From Erythrobacter sp. NAP1 (lineage in GTDB: Bacteria; Pseudomonadota; Alphaproteobacteria; Sphingomonadales; Sphingomonadaceae), in assembly GCF_000152865.1 (NCBI RefSeq), contig NZ_CH672390.1, positions 558,001 to 622,000 of the forward strand: a stretch of DNA of 64,000 nt, given 5' to 3'. The notes beneath the pieces were generated by a model. That model was not told where the DNA came from. It saw only the letters and a list, made by a program, of their open reading frames with translations, and ran no database searches. This document shows, one piece after another, positions 60,278-64,000 of this stretch; within the stretch, counting starts at the first letter, position 1; each line of letters starts with the position of its first letter. A program made the translations under genes and the position numbers.

Positions 60278-60708
60278 TCGACTTCTTGCGCCTCCTTTGT
60301 GCCGCCCTGGCGTTGATCGCGGCTCCGCTCGCGGCGCAGCAGTCGATGCCCGCAGCGCCCTATGCTTACACCCAGCTCGAAGACCCGGTGCTCGAAGCCG
60401 AGGCGACCGAGCTGATGGAAACGCTGCGCTGTCTCAAGTGCCAATCGCAGAGCATCAATGACAGCGATGCGCCGATGGCGGGCGACATGCGCCACCAGGT
60501 CCGCTCGCGGCTGTTGGCTGGGGAGAGCCCCGACGAGATTCGCAGCTTTTTGACTCAGCGCTATGGCGATTATGTGAGTTATCAGCCGCAGGTCAGCTCG
60601 ACCACGTGGCCGCTTTTTGCGATCCCGCTGGTGTTGCTGGCGCTTGTCGGGCTGATCCTGCTGCGGCGGCTCGGCAAGAAGCGCTCTGACGGTGAGCCGA
60701 CCCAATGA
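60274..60708 (+). CDS. ccmH: Cytochrome c maturation protein CcmH (CcmL)
   Basis: The 144-residue protein has a signal peptide (to LAAQQ), the redox motif LRCLKCQSQSINDSDAPMA with C53 and C56, a three-helix bundle ending LTQRYGDYVSYQP, and one C-terminal membrane helix (LFAIPLVLLALVGLILLRRL). This is the short CcmH/CcmL form; the TPR part is encoded separately in the next gene. It handles disulfide exchange on apocytochrome c. Confidence 0.95.
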   Translation: MIDFLRLLCAALALIAAPLAAQQSMPAAPYAYTQLEDPVLEAEATELMETLRCLKCQSQSINDSDAPMAGDMRHQVRSRLLAGESPDEIRSFLTQRYGDYVSYQPQVSSTTWPLFAIPLVLLALVGLILLRRLGKKRSDGEPTQ

Positions 60709-61346
60709 TCGGCGCATGGTTGGGCATTCTCGCGCTGGCGCTGGTCAGCTTCGCAATCGCTGCCTTCACGCTGCGCCTGCCCAAAGAGGGCTATGCGGTG
60801 TTCGGCGCGACGCTGCTGTTCGGCCTCGCCGCATATGGGATGCAAGGCTCTCCCGGACAGCCGGGTAGTCCCAAACAGCCCGAAACGACCGAGCAGCGTT
60901 CGGGCGAGGAAATGGTCGAAGCGCGCCGCCAGCTTTTCGACTCGATGGCGCCCAAGCCCGATTATCTGATGCTGTCGGATGGCTTTGCCCGTCGCGGCAA
61001 GTTTGCGGAGGCCGCGCAGCTGCTCAGGCGCGGGTTGAATGACAATCCAGAGCATTTTGAGGGCTGGCTGGCGCTTGGTATGGCGCTGACGGGCCATGCA
61101 GACGGAGTTGTTACGCCGGCGGCTTTCTATGCCTATGGAAAGGCGCGCGCGATCGACCCGGCCAATCCGGGCGCGGATTACTTCCTCGCGGTGTCTTTCC
61201 TGAGGTCGGGCGAGATCATCGCCGCGCGAGACACCTTTGCGCGCCTTCTTGAGAACACGCCCGAAGATGCACCGTGGCGCGCGGATACCGAGGCGCAGGT
61301 CGCCCGGCTCGACCAGATGATCGCCAATGCGCCGATGCTCCAATAA
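60705..61346 (+). CDS. ccmI: CcmI/CycH-like TPR protein
   Basis: The 213-residue protein overlaps ccmH by 4 nt. Two N-terminal hydrophobic helices (LGILALALVSFAIAAFTL and FGATLLFGLAAYGM) are followed by a TPR region: SDGFARRGKFAEAAQLLRRG, HFEGWLALGMALTGHADG and NPGADYFLAVSFLRSGEIIA, with a last repeat near TFARLLENTPEDAPWRAD. CcmI proteins hold the C-terminus of apocytochrome c. It closes the operon; 116 bp of non-coding sequence separate it from kup. Confidence 0.88.
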   Translation: MIGAWLGILALALVSFAIAAFTLRLPKEGYAVFGATLLFGLAAYGMQGSPGQPGSPKQPETTEQRSGEEMVEARRQLFDSMAPKPDYLMLSDGFARRGKFAEAAQLLRRGLNDNPEHFEGWLALGMALTGHADGVVTPAAFYAYGKARAIDPANPGADYFLAVSFLRSGEIIAARDTFARLLENTPEDAPWRADTEAQVARLDQMIANAPMLQ

Positions 61347-61462
61347 GGGTCACGGGGCAGGGCGCGATGTTGCAGGTGCAAACCCGCGGTGCTAAGGGCC
61401 GCGACCTTGGCCGAGACGCGGCGTAATCCGCCATCTCGCGCGCAGCAGGATAGCCGCCACTT

Positions 61463-63382
61463 ATGAGCGATAACGCAGCCTCCACTTCAACGAGCAATGG
61501 TCACGGGCATAAAGGCTCGAAGGCTGCGCTTGCGGTGGGCGCGATCGGCATCGTTTTCGGCGATATCGGCACCAGCCCGCTTTACGCGTTTCGTGAGACC
61601 TTCGCAGGCACTGCAAGCGTCGCGATTGACCGCATGCATGTGCTTGGCGTCGTCAGCCTGATCTTCTGGTCGATGCTACTCGTCGTGGCGATCCAGTACG
61701 TCACAATCCTCATGCGCGCCGACAACAAGGGGCAGGGCGGTTCGCTCGCGCTGGTCGCGCTGTTGTCGCGCCATATGGGTAAGTCGAAATATGGCTGGCT
61801 CGTGGTGCTGCTGGGCGTGTTCGCGACATCGCTATTCTACGGCGATTCTATGATTACGCCCGCGATTTCCGTGCTCTCGGCGGTCGAGGGCCTGACTGTG
61901 GTCGATGCTGGTCTTCAGCAATATGTGATTCCCATTGCGCTGGGCCTGCTCGTATTCCTGTTTATGCTTCAAGCGCGCGGGACGGCGAAGGTGGGCGCCC
62001 TGTTTGCGCCTGTGATGATCGTATGGTTTCTCGTGCTCGCGCTGCTGGGCGGGTGGCAGATCATCAACAATCCCGACATCCTGTGGGCGCTCAACCCGTA
62101 TTACGCGGTGATGTTCTTCGTCACCGATGGCTTTGTCGCCTTCCTGGCGCTGGGCGCGGTGGTCTTGGCTGTGACGGGCTCCGAAGCGCTCTATTCGGAC
62201 ATGGGGCATTTCGGGCGGGGGCCGATGCGGCTTTCGTGGTTCGGTTTTGTCATGCCGTGCCTGCTGCTCAACTATTTCGGGCAGGGCGCGATGATCGCTG
62301 GCCTCCCGGCAGAAGAAGCGGCTGTCGTCGTACAGAACCCGTTCTTCCTGCTCGCCAGCGAAGAATGGCGCCTGCCGCTCGTCTTCCTCGCCACCGTCGC
62401 CACCTTCATCGCCAGCCAGGCCGTGATTTCGGGCGCGTTCTCGATCACGCATCAGGCGGTGCAAATGGGCTTCATGCCGCGCCTCTCGATCCTCCACACG
62501 TCCGAAACCGAGGGTGGCCAAATCTACATCCCGGTCGTGAACTGGGCGCTGATGGTTGCGGTCATCATCCTCGTGCTGACCTTCCAGAACTCGTCGAACC
62601 TCGCCAGCGCCTACGGCATCGCGGTCACGGGCGCCGTCACGATCGACACGCTTCTGATGGGCCTTCTCTTCGTCAGCGTGTGGAAGTGGAAGTGGTGGTA
62701 CGCCGCGCCGGTCGTTCTTCTGTTCCTGATCGTCGATGGAGCATACTTTGCAGCCAACCTCACCAAGGTGCCCGACGGCGGCTGGTTCCCGCTCATGGTT
62801 GGCTTCATCGCATTCACGCTGCTGACCACCTGGTCGCGCGGGCGCAAGCTCATGCGTGAGCGGATGAGCGAGGTCGCGCTGCCGATGGAGATCTTTGCCA
62901 AGTCTGCCAAGAACTCGGCCCTGCGCGTTCCCGGCACCGCGATCTTCATGGCGTCGAGCACGGCAGGCGTCCCCTCAGCGCTGCTCCACAATATCAAGCA
63001 CAACAAGGTGCTGCACGAACGCGTCGTCATACTGACCGTCGATATTCAGGATGTGCCCTATATCGACCCGTCCGAGCGATGCGAATACACCGACATGGGC
63101 GACGGCTTCTATCGTGCGGTGCTGCGATACGGCTTCATGGAGGAGACCGACGTGCCTCAGGGCCTCAAGGGCATGGGCATCTATTGCGGCGGCGACTTCG
63201 ACATGATGCAGACCAGCTTCTTCCTGTCGCGCCAAACATTGCTTGCCTCGGACAAGCCAGGAATGCCGATCTGGCGCGAGAAGATATTTGCGTGGATGCT
63301 GAGAAACTCGGCCAGCGCGATGGACTTCTTCAAGCTACCGACCAACCGTGTGGTTGAGCTGGGCAGCCAGGTCGAGATCTAG
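61463..63382 (+). CDS. kup: KUP-family potassium transporter
   Basis: Low-affinity K+/H+ symporter of 639 residues with about 12 membrane helices and a cytoplasmic C-terminal domain. The family start [20 protein letters not shown] is clear, followed by [51 protein letters not shown] and [19 protein letters not shown]. The end [18 protein letters not shown] is standard. It is monocistronic and only 6 bp separate its stop from convergent yciB. Confidence 0.96.
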   Translation: MSDNAASTSTSNGHGHKGSKAALAVGAIGIVFGDIGTSPLYAFRETFAGTASVAIDRMHVLGVVSLIFWSMLLVVAIQYVTILMRADNKGQGGSLALVALLSRHMGKSKYGWLVVLLGVFATSLFYGDSMITPAISVLSAVEGLTVVDAGLQQYVIPIALGLLVFLFMLQARGTAKVGALFAPVMIVWFLVLALLGGWQIINNPDILWALNPYYAVMFFVTDGFVAFLALGAVVLAVTGSEALYSDMGHFGRGPMRLSWFGFVMPCLLLNYFGQGAMIAGLPAEEAAVVVQNPFFLLASEEWRLPLVFLATVATFIASQAVISGAFSITHQAVQMGFMPRLSILHTSETEGGQIYIPVVNWALMVAVIILVLTFQNSSNLASAYGIAVTGAVTIDTLLMGLLFVSVWKWKWWYAAPVVLLFLIVDGAYFAANLTKVPDGGWFPLMVGFIAFTLLTTWSRGRKLMRERMSEVALPMEIFAKSAKNSALRVPGTAIFMASSTAGVPSALLHNIKHNKVLHERVVILTVDIQDVPYIDPSERCEYTDMGDGFYRAVLRYGFMEETDVPQGLKGMGIYCGGDFDMMQTSFFLSRQTLLASDKPGMPIWREKIFAWMLRNSASAMDFFKLPTNRVVELGSQVEI

Positions 63383-63388
63383 CAGCAT

Positions 63389-64000
63389 TCACGCCGTGGG
63401 CGGTTCGTCCTTGATCGCTTCTTCCTCACCCTCAAGGCTCAGCCCGTGCTTCATGAGCATCGGCAACTGGGTGAAGGTGAAAAGGAAGCTCAGCGGCATG
63501 AACACCCAGAATTTTGCCCAAAGCCAGCCTTCAAAGCTCATCTGGGCGCGCAGGACTTCGTTGAGGACCGCGAGCACGAGGAAAAACACCCCCCAGTTGC
63601 GCGACAGCTTGAGCCAGCCTTTGTCGGATAGCCCCTCGAACGCGGCTTCGAGCAGGATCTTGAGCAACGCGCGGCCCATGTAGAACCCTGCGAGCAGCGC
63701 GACGCCGAAGACCGCGTAGATGATCGTGGGCTTGAGCTGCACGAACACCGGATCGCCGAAGAAGATCGTCAGCGCGCCGAAGCCGACGATCAGCGCGGTC
63801 GAGAACCACAGCATCGGTGAAACCTTGCCGAGCCGCCACTTGGAGATGAGCAGCGCGGCAATCGCTGCGACCATGAAGGCACCGGTGCCGTACATGATCG
63901 CGAGCAGTTCACCCGCTGGATTGGGATCGGCAGGCGCGTTCCAGCGATAGACGCCGAGAAACACCAGCAACGGCCCGTAATCGACCGCGACGTTGAGCCA
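63389..64000 (-). CDS. yciB: Septation protein A / YciB family inner membrane protein, 5' end missing
   Basis: The frame runs off the window; the last bases read WLNVAVDYGPLLVFLGVYRW, the usual YciB N-terminus minus its first residues, so the apparent start at 63970 is internal. Five or six hydrophobic helices are seen, with FGALTIFFGDPVFVQLKPTIIYAVFGV, WLKLSRNWGVFF and WAKFWVFMPLSFLFTFTQLP. The acidic tail GEEEAIKDEPPTA is variable. YciB proteins affect cell envelope integrity and septation; the mechanism is not established. Confidence 0.93.
   Translation of the reverse strand, partial: WLNVAVDYGPLLVFLGVYRWNAPADPNPAGELLAIMYGTGAFMVAAIAALLISKWRLGKVSPMLWFSTALIVGFGALTIFFGDPVFVQLKPTIIYAVFGVALLAGFYMGRALLKILLEAAFEGLSDKGWLKLSRNWGVFFLVLAVLNEVLRAQMSFEGWLWAKFWVFMPLSFLFTFTQLPMLMKHGLSLEGEEEAIKDEPPTA

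Noticed and set aside
1..64000. Mobile elements, prophage, CRISPR arrays, rRNA or toxin-antitoxin genes
   Set aside because: No transposase or integrase frame, no regularly spaced direct repeats, and no rRNA sequence were seen; the two tRNA genes have no adjacent integrase.

Overview
The window is chromosomal DNA of an alphaproteobacterium, most likely Sphingomonadales, family Erythrobacteraceae. The pointers are the high-GC codon use, an NDUFS4-like complex I accessory subunit, a type I cytochrome c maturation operon, a bamA-skp-fabZ run with no lpxD or lpxA, and above all a propionyl-CoA synthase plus malonyl-CoA reductase gene pair. As far as I recall, that pair is known in Proteobacteria from marine Erythrobacter/Porphyrobacter relatives such as Erythrobacter sp. 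NAP1. The genus is inferred, not proven.

Layout. 1-6 kb: the end of a SIMPL-domain protein, a PepSY / response regulator / PhoQ-like kinase trio, a lipoprotein, chorismate mutase divergent from a polyprenyl diphosphate synthase, and a second lipoprotein. 6-15 kb: hrpB, an NDUFS4-like gene, the 4.5S SRP RNA, dnaX, ybaB, lon and the HU gene. 15-21 kb: a lipoprotein with a G10 tract, rlmB, tRNA-Tyr, an S46 dipeptidyl peptidase, a DUF2490 protein and an NTF2-like protein. 20.8-25 kb: a four-gene two-component cluster joined by 4-nt overlaps. 25-34.2 kb: two giant genes on the minus strand, pcs then mcr, overlapping by 4 nt. Together they convert malonyl-CoA through malonate semialdehyde, 3-hydroxypropionate and acrylyl-CoA to propionyl-CoA, the signature section of the 3-hydroxypropionate bicycle. 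34.4-38.7 kb: a FabH-like ketosynthase, a PAP2-family membrane enzyme, psd, pssA and a small membrane protein preceded by three alphaproteobacterial LexA boxes. 39-53.6 kb: the conserved rpsB-tsf ... pyrH-frr-uppS-cdsA-dxr-rseP-bamA-skp-fabZ cluster, interrupted after tsf by a fatty acid hydroxylase, a small membrane protein and a metallo-beta-lactamase-fold gene, and ending in rpmE. 53.6-64 kb: MOSC and 2-oxoglutarate oxygenase genes, tRNA-His, a leucine-type dehydrogenase, the ccmCDEFGHI operon, kup and a truncated yciB.

Most genes are housekeeping. The parts that stand out are the pcs-mcr operon with a palindrome at its start codon, the triple LexA-box array in front of an uncharacterised membrane protein, an EF-hand loop inside the Skp-like chaperone, the missing lipid A genes beside fabZ, and a structured gene-free stretch between fabZ and rpmE that shares a short dyad repeat with another intergenic region. 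No insertion sequence, prophage, CRISPR array or rRNA was seen.
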